Assembly: GCF_037975245.1 (NCBI RefSeq)
Contig: NC_092566.1
Coordinates: 3,470,001 to 3,534,000, forward strand
Reading direction: 5' to 3'
DNA length: 64,000 nucleotides
Origin: Apostichopus japonicus
Lineage: Eukaryota; Echinodermata; Holothuroidea; Aspidochirotida; Stichopodidae
Below, piece by piece: positions 12,864-26,584 of this stretch. Both the position numbers and the translations under genes were made by a program. Each line of letters starts with the position of its first letter. Position 1 is the stretch's first letter. Under the pieces are notes generated by a model that saw only the letters and a list, made by a program, of their open reading frames with translations, did no database searches and was not told the origin of the DNA.

Positions 12864-14321
12864 TTCGAATCCGGAGCTCTCTTAGAAAACTTCTTGAGTT
12901 CACAGACTCACTGTGCAGCTAACCCAAAAATGTCTGTTTTCATGTCTAACGCCTTCAATAGCAGCTGATGGTGGATGGCAAACCTTGACTTTATATGGTG
13001 CTACAATTCAACAAGATGGGATAATAAAAAAAAATTGTATTGTTATGAAGATATACTAGAGGAGAAAAACCATTAATTGTATATTTTTGGAGAAGTAGGA
13101 TAAATGAAAGAATGTCATAGTCAGAAACATCTATGGTAGAAAATCATTTGCTGTCAAGCGTCATCATGAGAACCCACTTTGTGACCTTGCATCGCTATTT
13201 TGAGAAAAAGAAATTGCGGGAGTGTGTTACAGTGGGTTCTTTACGGTAGTCAGATGGATGTGGGAAGGTTGGGGAGGGGTAGGTAGGGGTAGGGAGGGGG
13301 TGGGTAAGGGAATGACATTGCTTTAAGTGCTTTCAGGCCCCTTGACAAAGCAATTAAAGGGGATAGTGAAGTCACTATAAAACACTTATATACAATTGAG
13401 GAGAAATAAAATAAGATTATACAAGTCATTTGGAAACAAATATTCCATGATTATTTTCTTTACATTCACATGGATCCAGCTGAGAAAAGGAAGTTGTAGG
13501 ATTTAATTGAACTACGTCATCAATGGAAGCTGCATTTGCTAACATCTAGGGTCTCCATGACAGGATAAAGACATAAGAGTACTTGAGAACGTCTTCTGTT
13601 ACTTTAAGGTCTACAAAAAAAGGTCGTGAAATTAGGCATAAAATTCAAAGGTTTGTAAACTGAAGGAAAGAAGAAAAAGTTTACATCAAATGTACGAGCT
13701 GGACAGGAGATTTGCTGTATACCAACGCCCTTGAGTTCGATACCCCTATGTAGCACGTAGCCACCTCTACATAAATCTTCTCTTAAGTCCATGAACATAC
13801 TAAATAATAGCAGTGGCGTAGGAAGGTACTTTTGAGTGGGGGGCTGAAGACGGATGGCCGGCTTGGGGGAGGGGTATAAGGGGAGGGGGTTCCCCCTCCC
13901 CTTGGGATTTTTTTTGCATTTCCAGGTGGCCTCAGATGCAATTTGGTGCAATATAGCACACTTCAACACCCACTCCATTTTGTAAATAATTTTGCATTTT
14001 CACCTGGACTTAGATGCAATTTGGTGCTCCAAATGAGATTTTTTTCTCATTTGGAAATAAAAAAGGGGTTTTCTGACTTGCGAAGCGGGGGTTTTGTTAA
14101 ATATGCTAATACCTAATGGAGACATTGTTGTTGTACAGTAGGCCTATATTATATATGTTATTAGCTTTTTGAATATTATTAATATTGTCATCTTTAATAA
14201 GGGTAGTCCTGCTCAGTGCAGAGGTACTTGCTTTTCCAGAGGAGCCCTCAATACAAAATACATATACAATATAATGCAGTAGAAAAACGGTAAACATCCA
14301 AAAGCACAAAAAAGGACGGTA

Positions 14322-14381
14322 AAATATGTGACGGCAAAAGTATGTGACGGCAAAAATATGTGACGGCAAAAGTATGTGACT
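14322..14381. repeat. 17-bp tandem repeat (tatgtgacggcaaaa)
   Basis: Four adjacent copies with single-base changes, intergenic. Confidence 0.75.
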
Positions 14382-14546
14382 GTATCGTGCCTAGGCTATA
14401 TCCCATGTCTATGTTTACACACGTATATGCGTCTTATATTATATTATATATTACGATTGTATTATTGAATATTATTGTATCATATTGTATATTACTGTTG
14501 TACTTTATCCTGTGTAGTATTGGACAATAGTGCAACATGCTGTGCA

Positions 14547-15000
14547 AGGGCGGCGGAAGCACTTTTAATCTGGGGGGGGGGGGCACCCACATCAAAGGGC
14601 ACTTTGCAGAAATTCGATTGGTAGGAAATGTAGGACTCTTCCGAATTAGAGTTTATTTCTTGTCAATATCTTAACAATTTGTTTCCATTCGAAATAGCTT
14701 TGAGTTTGACCCACAGAAATTCATTAAAAGTCAGGGGCGTAGCCAGGATTCGCAAAGTTGTATGCACGACTATCTGAGCGGAGCGCCACCATCGGTTGGC
14801 GCGGAGCGTACAAGAAAATGTTTGGTTTTACAAGCCCCTCAGATGGCTGGAAACGGCCCTTCCCGAGTGTTCATTCTGGTTCCCTGGACTCTTGCTAACT
14901 TGAGACACCTCAATTTTTATGTAGAAAAAGGGCACATTTTTAACCTGAGGAAAAGTGGGGGGAACGTGCCCCCTGTGACCCCCCGGTTCCGCCGCCCTTG
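14547..15000. mobile_element. Non-autonomous TIR element with 10-bp target duplication
   Basis: The ends AGGGCGGCGGAAG and GGTTCCGCCGCCCTTG are near inverse complements. ATGCTGTGCA flanks the element on both sides (14537-14546 and 15001-15010). A 9-10-bp duplication is typical of Mutator-like elements; assignment to that group is inference. From 14733 it contains a segment shared with the element at 39986. Confidence 0.7.
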
Positions 15001-15680
15001 ATGCTGTGCAATAGTTAGACCTACATGTGTGCCTATACTCAGATTGTATGCATAACACTGCGAAGTGATACATTATACGAGCATATACTTACCGTGTCGT
15101 ACAGCATAGGCTACATACAATACAAAAAGATGCACATATAGGCATGTATAATATAGGCTAGGTCTACTATAGAAGTATTAAATACAAGTGGCATAACTTA
15201 CATGCTTTTCTCTTTTAAATGACCGGCCTTTGGTTTAAAGATTTGCCTAAGCTACCAAATATTTCCAAATCATTACAGTTTGAAAGTTGATTACAAATGG
15301 TCAAGTTTATTCATTCGCAGTTTTGTCTCTAAGCAATAAAACAATTAAACATAATTAATGAGTATAGCCTAGCCCTAAGGATTCCATTTGTTCTTTTTTC
15401 GTCGGCTAGACATTTTCAGTGCTCATTTGACAACTTGACAACTTTTTTTTTACTTTTATCATTCTACGTCAAAGGTCTATTGGAAAAAAAAATGTTAACA
15501 AAAGCTGATATATAAACATACATCGTTAGGAATTTCAATATCCAATAGCAACGGGAAAATAAAGCTAATTCCTCATGCATGCTATTTGGCGTCGTATATT
15601 TGCCACGGTTCATTTGGCTTAACTTGAACCTCTATAGAAAACCTCACGCATGGATACTTTGTATAGAATGTCATGACGTG

Positions 15681-16138
15681 TATGGCAAGCCATGTGGGAC
15701 AAACACTGTAATTGGAATTTATACGCGAATGAATTGGAATATATACGCGTATATATTATTAGCCAATCATATGGCTTAAATATATCCGCGTATTAATTCG
15801 AATATATATACACGTATTAATTCGAATAAATACACGTATTAATTCGAATATATACACGTATTAATTCGAATATATACACGTATTAAATAAAATACATATG
15901 GGGATTAAACCAATATATGCACGGATTAATTAGAATATACAAGGAAAAAAAAACATTTTCGCTCTTGCTGTGTACATATACCAACGATAAATGTCTTGGC
16001 GGGCTGGCGAGATCGCTTCAAAAAGCGAAACTTTACACATGTAGGCGACAACACATGTATATTCGAATTAATACGCGTATATATACGAATTAATACGCGG
16101 ATATATTATGCAGTGTTTGTCCCACATGGCTTGCCATA
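15681..16138 (+). mobile_element. Foldback/MITE-like element, copy A
   Basis: The element is bounded by inverted ends TATGGCAAGCCATGTGGGAC...GTCCCACATGGCTTGCCATA and flanked by GACGTG on both sides (15675-15680 and 16139-16144). The inside holds 20-22-bp tandem motifs of the form attaattcgaatatatacac and a hairpin cgcttcaaaaagcg. It encodes no protein. Confidence 0.8.
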
Positions 16139-16144
16139 GACGTG

Positions 16145-16596
16145 TATGGCAAGCCATGTGGGACAAACACCGCATAATATATCCGCGTATTAATTGGAAT
16201 ATATACGCGTATTAATTGTACATGTGTAAAGTTTCGCTTTTTGAAGCGATCTCGCGAGCCCGCCAAAACATTTATCGTTGGTATATGTACACAGCAAGAG
16301 CGAAAATATTTTTTCGTGAATATTCTAATTAATCCGTGCATATATTGGATTTAATCCCCATATGTATTTTATTTAATACATGTATATATTCGAATTAATA
16401 CGTGTATATATTCGAATTAATACGTGTATATATTTGAATTAATACGTGTATATATATTAGAATTAATACGCGGATATATTTAAGCCATATGATTGGCTAA
16501 TAATATATACGCGTATATATTCCAATTAATACGCGTATAAATTCCAATTAATACGCGGATATATTATGCAGTGTTTGTCCCACATGGCTTGCCATA
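16145..16596 (-). mobile_element. Foldback/MITE-like element, copy B, inverted relative to copy A
   Basis: It has the same terminal repeats as copy A, with the interior in reverse orientation. Only GACGTG (16139-16144) separates it from copy A, and GACGTG follows again at 16597-16602. The two copies together form a palindrome of about 920 bp. Confidence 0.8.
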
Positions 16597-18423
16597 GACG
16601 TGACCTGACAGCTCAGTTGTATGACTAAGATGCTTATATAACCTTCATGGCTATTCTCATTTATGACTGCCCACAAGTGGTTTATAGTTGATACAACCAT
16701 GGAGCTATATCTGTTTATAGCTCCATGATACAACTTGTAAAGTGTAATAAAGGCTACAGCACAGGACTCTTAATCAAGAGATCATTGTTTGGAATCCCTC
16801 TCTAACTAAAAGAAATGTCTTGGCCCTAAGGATTTTCAAGCTTGTTGATGATATCATACATTCGTTACCGTTTTTTAATTTTTTTGTTTATTTCCTTATT
16901 TAGTTATACATATATGTTGATAATATATAGAACATGGTGAATAAACGAAAACTTGGCTGACATTATGTTTCTGATTAGCATTTGCCCTTGATTGATTAAC
17001 CAGAATGCAAAATGCATTGAGGTTTCGATGACTTCAGTGCACTAGACTTCTGTTAGTTAGTATAACCAGAACTAGCTGTTACAATAGAAATGGCCCGAAC
17101 CACCATTTTGATACAATAACACTATGGCATGTTAAACATAGGTCAGTATACTGTACGTGGCTATACACACCTCCACCTAAAACAATTTGGATATTGTACT
17201 CAATGTTATGAATCCACACACCAAGTACTAAGGGAATCCACGATTTCCATCGTTACATATCATGTACAAGGTTTTTCAGAGTTTTACTTCTGGTGACCTC
17301 AATGGAGATTTGACCTCCCAAGCAACAGGATTCTTGTACTCAATATGGCAAATCCATCTACCATTTATGAATAGTATCCATGATTTCTACCTTCAGAAAT
17401 CATGTTTCGAAGGTTCCAGGCCTCGACAAATATGTTTAAAAGTACTCGCCGCTATTTGGCGACCGTGACTAACAATCTACTCGCCAAATTTCACTCGCCA
17501 CTAGGCCTATGATTGCTGTTCAAGTCTCCATAGTACATATCTACAACATCAATACTTTATGTGAAAAAAATATTAGGCACTTAGGCAGATGCATGGTGCT
17601 ACGTAATTGCAAATTGGGAAATTATGTTTCTGTGCAGTATGAACTTAAACCTTTTTCCACCAAAAGTAAGTACTGAACAAAGTAAAACATGGTGCAGAAT
17701 CATAAATAAGCAGCTAGGCCTATTGTAGTGTCTCAAACAATTAAACATACAACATCTGTAAAAACAACACCTACGAAGATAGCTTGGCTTCTGTTACATT
17801 AGGGCTCCACTATTTTACTAGTCATACAGTAACTAGGTGTGCGGGAGTCCTAAGCATATGCAGTACCTCACTGCTACTTTGAACCGCTGCTCGATTAGAG
17901 CGGCGACTTCGTACATTTTCCCAATTATTTATCTGTCTATTAGCTGCAGGTTGATGCGCGCAAAAAAATATCGCTATTAATCCACTAAACTGCCTCAATC
18001 AAAGCGATCTTTTACGCAATGAAAACCTGAGGTTGTAAGAGCATCTATCTTCCAAAAATCCTAGCAGCAACAACAGCAAACTGGTCTCAAAACTCCTTAA
18101 ATTGTTCTATACTTTGCGAATTGTGACTGATAGCCTGTAGGAAAATTGCCTTACGAAATAATGAAGGAGATGTTTTGCCATCTTAAGTGTATTGGTATTC
18201 TGACTGGTATTCTTCACGTTGTTGTGTTAACGAACCCTATTCTATCCAACCGTTGCTGGCCTAGATAACATAAAATAACACTCTCCGCCTGTATGAATGA
18301 ATAGGTTACGATTATCATCGAAACCAAAACTGATGCGAAGCGAGGGATCGTTCTACAGTATAATCCACACCATATTAGGTATATTCTCTTGCACCTTACT
18401 CATTGTAAATTCGGCTATATACT

Positions 18424-18525
18424 ACAGACAGACACACAGACACACTACAGACACACAGACACTCAGACAGACACACAGACACAGACAGACAGACAGACAC
18501 ACAGACAGACATACAGACAGACACA
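18424..18525. repeat. (CAGACA)n-type microsatellite upstream of the MMP
   Basis: cagacagaca and cacagaca units alternate for about 100 bp. It lies about 300 bp before the AP-1 site. Confidence 0.9.
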
Positions 18526-18822
18526 ACTGACATAACCAATGACTTTACAATATTTGGTAAACAATCAAGGTTTGTAGAAAATTGATATCGTCACCACTAC
18601 TACTACTGCAATAATTGACTATACGAACAAAGGTTAGCAAAACGTTTGATAAGATCATCCAAGCGAATATTTCTGCAGAACCCATGCATTGTTGGGATAA
18701 TATACAATTTTGAAGTGAATCAATTCACGAAATATTTCTATAGAATAACCACGATATCTACTCAACAACGACGACAGTTTGTTTAACTTGTTGCTATTTT
18801 TTTTCTCTTGGTAAAGGATAAG

Positions 18823-18829
18823 TGACTCA
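18823..18829 (+). promoter_or_regulatory. AP-1 consensus upstream of the MMP
   Basis: TGACTCA lies about 250 bp before the MMP start codon and about 155 bp before a TATA-like box. AP-1 sites are an established feature of many MMP promoters. Function here is inferred from motif and position only. Confidence 0.4.
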
Positions 18830-18943
18830 ACACTCACGTTAACAGTATGGTTATTTGAGCGTGACCCCGTAAAGCTGAACTTCATAAACGTAGCGGTTGA
18901 CTTTAGTGAACAAAGAGAGCCACCCGAACCGTTTTTCTTTTAT

Positions 18944-18953
18944 CCTTATAAGG
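18944..18953 (+). promoter_or_regulatory. Perfect CArG box (CCTTATAAGG) upstream of the MMP
   Basis: This 10-bp palindrome matches the SRF/MADS consensus CC(A/T)6GG exactly. It sits about 25 bp before the TATA-like CATAAAAG and 125 bp before the MMP ATG. Regulation by SRF is a hypothesis. Confidence 0.35.
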
Positions 18954-18977
18954 TAAAGTCTCTATCTAGCAAGAGTG

Positions 18978-18985
18978 CATAAAAG
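18978..18985 (+). promoter_or_regulatory. TATA-like box for the MMP gene
   Basis: CATAAAAG is followed about 30 bp later by TCATTCAG (around 19008-19015), which resembles an initiator. This would give a 5' UTR of roughly 65 bases before the ATG at 19078. Confidence 0.4.
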
Positions 18986-19077
18986 ATAGCTGCATAGTTA
19001 CACTGTTTCATTCAGACAAATCATTTCAGACACAGAATTTTTAATACTTCAGAAATTTAAAATTTACGTTCGTCAAA

Positions 19078-19395
19078 ATGAAATCATTTATATATTGGTT
19101 TGTTTTCTTGGCGTTGATTGCTGGTAGGAGGCTTCTTGCGCAGCAGTTAGATTTTCAGCAGGACGATGCAAGCCACAATGTGACCACCAATGGACAAGCC
19201 ATTGTGAGTATACCATTGTTTCATGTGTGCAATCTTTTTCATTTTTCGCATTGATATGTATATTACAAAGACAACATGTTCACTTTTTCTGTTTCGATTA
19301 AAACAATATATATATATATATATATATAAAGATATATGTATATATATATATATATATATGTATAAATGTATAAATGTATATATATATATATATGC

Positions 19396-19439
<44 letters not shown>

Positions 19440-21048
19440 TATCTGGTGCTATTTGCATGCTATTACGGACAGTATAAGAAACTAAGATATGCTATTGCAA
19501 CTGCTAAGTAGCTGTAGTTCGAGTTTCTCATTCAAAAACATTATCAAGAATCCCTTAAACTGACATATTTCACAGGACATTCTTGTAGTGTATCTTATGT
19601 AACCCTTATCCGATGCTATAAATATTCGAAAACCTGTGGTGTTTATATGAAGAAGAAGAAAAAAAACGATTCAAATCGGTAGATTAAATTTTTATTGATT
19701 TTTCTATTTTATTATTATTATTGTTATTATTATTATTATCATTATTATTATTAGTATTGCTTTTGCTTTTGCTACAAGTGTTGGTTTTAAAACAGAAACA
19801 AATTCTTCATGTTTGCGTTATTACAATACTCTACCGATTCCTATACTTCGACATATAGTTTCTATTGGATTTTTAATACCACAACAGGTTTATCGGTGTG
19901 TCATGGTTGGAAAATTATTGTGTAAAAGCCACGAGGAACGTTGATTTTTTTTAATACAGTACCGATGTAACTATGCATTAAATATTTAGTTGAATCTCTC
20001 TAAGTATTGAAAAAAAAGGTCCTTTCTTCGTTGTACTTTAGTACAATGAAAGTCAAAATTTATGTCGTCTCTACCAATCTCATAAACTCTAAAAATGCTT
20101 AGAACTGTTTATGTCACCTCGTTGAATTCCAAACCTATGTATACAATGTGTTAACAGACAGGCTTTATACACAGAGATCGGTGGTAAATATCATGGGCGG
20201 TGGGCCCGCGGATGGGTACAGGGGAACGATCCCCCCATCTTAGGAAGACCATGAAAAGTGCCCCTTTCAATTCTAGGAAAATTCTACCATTTTGTTAATC
20301 GTAAAAGAATTTCTGTTGGAGAATGCACGGAGAAGTTGCGGGAGGCTTGGGGGTAAATTTGTGCACGGTTCACCGCAACAAATCCAGTCCAACGTTCCCT
20401 TAACCCTAGACTTTCGAATCCTTTTCCTGATACCCCCACCCCCCCCCCCACCCCTCCCTCCCCGCACCCATATTTATAATGATCTTCCGACGTCTCTGGT
20501 ATATCAGTTTACCTCGTGTGACGTCATAATGTTGACTGTTGCTTTACAACTTAGTGATCTCTACACGGTTTAAAATACTCAATTCTTTATCTATGCGATC
20601 AAAATTGTTATATTTGTCAAATATCATAAAAGATAAAGAAGGCTCCTCTGCTAATCAAATTAATAATGAGCAAGAAGAAAATACAGAAAAAGGAGCTGAA
20701 ATGGCAAGTTAAAGTTTTACTGAATAACAAATTATGTCTGAAGGAACTGTTACATCGTCTTGTTTGTTAAACTATCAGTTAAGTTAACAACTATCAGTTA
20801 CGTTAACAACTATCAATGACGCTTTCTCTGATTCGTCATAAACGGGTTGGGTGTCATAAAATTACTATGACTTTTATTTTTGCTGATTAATTGTGATTCT
20901 GAGTCAACTTGTCAAATGTGCCAAACGGACAGATTGATAGTCAGTTCACCTCAAGGTTACAAACGAATTAGTCACAACCCTGGAAGGTTGCTTAAATAAA
21001 CAATTTATACCTATATCAAAACGAAAGGGGCGCCACCGATGGATATAA

Positions 21049-21079
<31 letters not shown>

Positions 21080-21090
21080 AATTATTAACA

Positions 21091-21148
<58 letters not shown>

Positions 21149-21299
21149 CATTGTTCTTGTTATTATTGTTCTTGTTATTATTACTATCAATACTTATATC
21201 GTCGTCGTCGTCTTCTTCGTTGTTATTGTTATTATTGGTAATATTATTATGATTATGATTATTATTATGATTATTATTATGATTATGATTATGATTATG

Positions 21300-21335
<36 letters not shown>

Positions 21336-22481
21336 GCTATTGCAGGATTACCTTTGCACCTTTGGATGGTGCGGTGGTACAGGGGAAGTGCAATCTATAG
21401 TGACACCTGACAAACTGAAAGCGATACTAACAGCATTTCAAACTATGTACGGTCTACAAGTTACAGGTAAACTCATGTGGAATGTTACTTCCGACTACGA
21501 TTACCTTACTTCCGACTTCTATTACCGTTTTCAAGATTGTTTTCGCTGACGTCGTAATGAGATGATATTTAATACTTATTTTACTTAGTTATATATGTAA
21601 TGTCAAAAAAAAAGTGATTGACAAATTGTTAATTTGCTCTTTAATTCAAAATTGTTTTTGGTTACATTCAATTGTTAAGGCTTAGAAAGGAATGTTTTTA
21701 TTTTGTGGCTTCGCACTTTGATATCTTGTAAGATACACATTGTAAATGACGATTAATAAACCGCCAAGTCAACTCATATATGAAAGTGCGCATGTCATGA
21801 TCTCTGACGTCACGACTTATCATGCATGCTATGGGATGTTCGCACCGATATTTCATTCTCTCGGTAAAACTGTTTATAATATAACGATTTGTTATTGATT
21901 TGCATTTTGGAGTGGGAGTTATGGTTTCAAATATTGATGTGGAACAAGTTTATGATTACATTGTTTCCCTTTTTGTGTTTTCGGCCTGTTTATAGGCGAA
22001 TTAAACTCTGAAACAAAAGAACTAATGTCCTCGCCTCGATGCGGCGTTCCTGATATTGTACCAGAAGATAACGATGGGAGCGGACGGAAAAGGCGGTTTA
22101 CCAGGATCTCTGGACCTTCTTGGCCGATTGATAGAGCAATCACGTGGCTTATCAGAAACCAAAATAACGATAATCTGGGCGCAAATATAGTCGAATCAGA
22201 AATCAGCAAAGCCTTCGAGGTACCTTTTTTTTCAATTGTTTGGTGACTCGTGTCTACATTTGTACGTATACGTACGTTTGTTTTTCTATCTGACCGAGGA
22301 CTTGAACAAGAGAACTCCAGGTCCTCGGTTATGATTTCTAACGAATCACCACGTCCTCGGAAGAATTCTATTGTATGGGGTATTGTTAAGGTTAGGGTAC
22401 GTGCACTTGGAGGATGGAAAATACAATGGGGTCCTCGGTCTGAATGTAATACACACATGTGTTGCATGTACATGTGTAATG

Positions 22482-22531
<50 letters not shown>

Positions 22532-25500
22532 TGTATGTATGTATATGTATGTATGTATGTATGTATACATGTATACATGTACGCACAACAAGATACCACA
22601 TATCGCACACATAAAGACTCCAAGCTTTCTTTGTTAAAACCTATAGTACATTGTCTGTATTACTTTATCGATGAGCACGTGACCATCCACGCTATGTTTT
22701 TCTCTGTCACTCTCCTATCATTAGCGTTGGGATGAAGTCAGTGGTATTACCTTGACAAAGAGTGCATCCCAATCCTTTGTCGACATCAACCTGAGCTTCG
22801 AAATAAGAAACCATAACGATGGGAATACATTTGACGGACCAGGCGGTACTCTTGCGCATGCGTTCGGTCCTGGTAATGGCTTAGGAGGCGACATCCATTT
22901 CGATGACGATGAAGTATATACCACAGACGGCTCTAGGATAAATCTCCATCAGGTCACCACCCACGAAATTGGTCACAGCCTCGGTCTGGGACACTCTAAT
23001 GACCGAAACGCAGTTATGGCGCCATTCTATAATTACAGATCAAATTTTGACCTCCATGCCGATGACATCAACGGTATCCAAAGTATCTATGGTAAGAATA
23101 AGAGATTTTAAAAGGCTAAATAACTATAAGTTGTAGCATAAAATTAAAACATGTCCGTTTCAATATTGATATATGTTACTTATTTTGCTGTCGGTTTAGA
23201 CTATGTACTCTATCATTTGTCCCTAATTGTCAGCTAGTACGCGATGAACTGTTTATCTGCTACGCAAACATTATCGTATTGAACCTGCTTGCGATAGAAA
23301 GTATATGAACACCTCCCTCTTCCTCATTGGTTCAATTCTTGAAACTTTGGGGAGTGGAAACGGGAGGGGAAAGAGGGTGGGGGGGGGGTGGTATTTTATT
23401 ACTCTCTAATGATGTAGTGATCAACATGCAACAAATATCAATAGCTAATAAATTATGGAATAAAACATTATGTGGGAGCAAACACTTTCTTCTGACAAAT
23501 AATTCCCGCTAAGAGCTCACGGATGGTCATGGTCGTCTCCAAACAACATCTCGTCCACCCCACCCCCACCACCGCCACCACCCCACCCCCTACATCTCCA
23601 AATATGTGACGTTGAGGCATAAAAGTCTTTCAAACGGAAACATCGAACCATTTTTGTTGTTGTTATGTTCTCAGGGAGACCGTCAGTTGCGCCGCGGATG
23701 ACCGTTGCCCCAAGGGTTGAAACGGAAGCACCTGTCACCGATGCACCCCCTCCTCCCACCCCTCCTAGGGCCCCGTCCTACTGTACAGACCTACGAGTAG
23801 ATGCGGTTGCAAACAGTTTTGATGGAGGTTTATATTTCTTCCATGGTGAGTATAATTTGTTTTATTTTTTTATTTTTTCTTGGGGGGGGGGGGGAGTGTC
23901 CTTCTGTCTTATTTTGTGCTAAATGAGGGGAAGTTGATGGGGGGGGGGGTGTAGGAGGGGGTATTAAATCCAGATACGAGGATGGTTTGCGGAATCGAGT
24001 TTACCTACACACGACAAAATATATTAATTAGTAAACAAAACCAAATAAAACCAAACGAAAGCGTGTTTTAGCCTTGTATATGTCGTTAACATGAAATTTT
24101 ATTTTTCTTTTCATTTCTTGTTTCTTTGGGTTTCTTTGGTAAACATCATTTAAGGTATTTTATATGAAAAGCAATTATTTGTGTAGTATTTCTGGTTTTC
24201 TAATTGAGCATTGGTTTCTCGATGCCATTTGCGGAGTGTATAGCCTAGTGGTTAACGCCGGCGTCTCCCAGTCATGAGATCCCCGGTTCGATTCCCCGCC
24301 GACAGCAATGTGTGTCGTCTGGCAAGGGTGTTGTTCAATAACAACTCCTGACATGGACGTTAAATGGATGTGTGCCGAGAGATTGGCTTCGGTCAGCTTG
24401 CAAGTCTACAAGCCTCCATGGCTTCTTTCGCGAGTTCCTGCTTGCGGGAAGATCACATATACTTACATACATTTTGAAACATACTTGCACAATAACTGTA
24501 CTGCGCGCAAGTGCAGTGCATGTATAGTGATGGTGAATAAGGTGCCTGCAAAGTATTAAAAAATGTGGTCAGATGTTGAGATGCATTCATGTTCGTCGTC
24601 GGTAGTAGGAATCGGGGCGACGTTTACGCACCTGCCTAGCAATCCTATGAAAACCCTTCGAAGGGAGAAGGCTTGATTTAAGCCGTTTTTCATTTACTAT
24701 CATCACATAGCGAAGGTTTTTTTTTATTTTATTATATAATCAGCCTCTTTCCTAACCCTTTTGGGAAAAGCTATACTAAAATTCCTTGCATCGCTTTTTT
24801 TTTTTTTTTGTGTTTTGTATGTGTTTATATGTGTTTCAATATACCTGATATGTGTTTTATGTGTTTCTATGTGTTTCAATATACCTGATATGTGTTTTGT
24901 ATGTGTTTCTGTGTGTTTCCATATACCTGATATGTGTTTTTATGTATTTTGTATGTGTTTCTATGTGTTTCCATATACCTCATTTCCCTTCATCTTCTTT
25001 AACGTTCACATACCACAAGTTATGTAATGAAATTTAACACAGACCGTAGCTTAGGTAATCTTTTATGCCGTTTTCTTTTATGTTAGGTGTTCTCATCTAC
25101 AAAGTTAAATCTGAAGGAGGAAGATTTAATTTGGATGCAGGATATCCTAAATTTATTTGGGAAGAATTCCCTGGGGTGTATACAGCTAATATTGACGCCG
25201 CCGTTCTATTCAGATATAATTCTGGTTACAAAATTTTGTACATATTCCGGGTAAGATGAATTTATTGTACTTTCCTATACTGCACAATACACCAATACCA
25301 TCACTTCTTTAAAGGTCATGTTTGGGAGGGGCGTGTGGAAAACCTCGAAAGTTGCCCTTTCATAAAATCAAAATCCCCCCTTATTTATTGTTAATATATT
25401 TTTTTTAAGGTAATTAACAATTGCCATTTTTGTATTTTGAAAAGCGCCCTCTTGCAGAAAAGTGAAATACAAATTAAAATATTGTAATATCAAAAAATTT

Positions 25501-26553
25501 CCTATTGTAAGTAAAGCGAATGTGTTCATATGTGAAAAAAAAAATAATAATAACTACACACATACTGGGATTTGTGGCCACAAAAATGCACAGAGGGACC
25601 ATTTTGTTAGAAACTTTTTAGGAAACATTGTAGCTTGCCCACTCAAATGAAGAGTCAAACACCCCAGTTTCTGTTCAACTCCCTCCAAATTTAACGCTTT
25701 CCCGCCGTACTGCAAAATTTTGCACTTGCAGGAGGAAAATGTGTCTTCGTCTGTTGAGCTATTATTATGCATGCATATATGTGCTGGTAGGGGTAAGGGG
25801 TGAGGGGAGTCTTTCCAATCAGGTATACCCATGATAATTTTTCGTTTCAATGGTCTCCCTTCGAACTCCCTTTTGATAAGTCCGGTTGTTCAATTTGCTG
25901 CTCTGAAATTAAAAACAGAGAAACTAATTTTGTTTTCATTATACACAGGGTGACTTGTATTGGCGAGTGGACAACGGAGAACTGGTTCAGGGATACCCTC
26001 GGAGTATTAGTGCTAATTGGGGAGGCATTCCTTCCAATTTGGATGCGGCCTTCTTTTGGACCGGCAATAGTTATCTTTATTTCTTCAAAGGTGAGAAAAA
26101 TAAATGACTTTGGTATAGTTATTAAAGTTGGATAAACTCTGATAAATATTAAAGCAAAATGAAAGACAAAGGGACAAGTTATCACAAATACCATGCATGT
26201 CATAATGCCTGTGTGCAGTTTATATCATTATTACATGTAAACGAGAGACACTATTAAATACTGTCACAAACCGCCATCTTTGTTTGGGAAGGTGGAGAAC
26301 GGGGGGGGGGGGGGGTTAGTTGTCCTGAGGAAATGGCCTAAGGGAAGGCAGATCCCTTTCGCTTGACAAATTACAAGGTGATACTGCTATATTTTACAAC
26401 TTTTGATATTATGTTGAACTGAAATTTCGAACTTGTATCTCGTCCATATTGATAAAATGGAGGGAGGGTGCTTATAGATGCAAAATCGTGCTATATGTTG
26501 AAATTTTTGAAACAATGTTGAAAATAAATGAGCTATTTAGGTTGTTCTGTTTA

Positions 26554-26584
<31 letters not shown>

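Larger units (their letters stand above)
12869..18423. other. Intergenic between opsin and MMP
   Basis: Besides the mapped elements it holds a repeat-like stretch at 13810-14090 (gtggcgtaggaaggta, C-rich and G-rich runs). The rest is plain AT-rich sequence with no exon I can support. Confidence 0.5.

Noticed and set aside
21039-21345. Long poly-Ile open frame
   Set aside because: This is the ATT microsatellite read through into MMP exon 2. The real exon starts at the AG at 21344-21345.
22025-22735. Open frames overlapping MMP exon 3 in other frames and strands
   Set aside because: They are shadows. The MMP frame alone carries the cysteine switch and furin site and splices cleanly.
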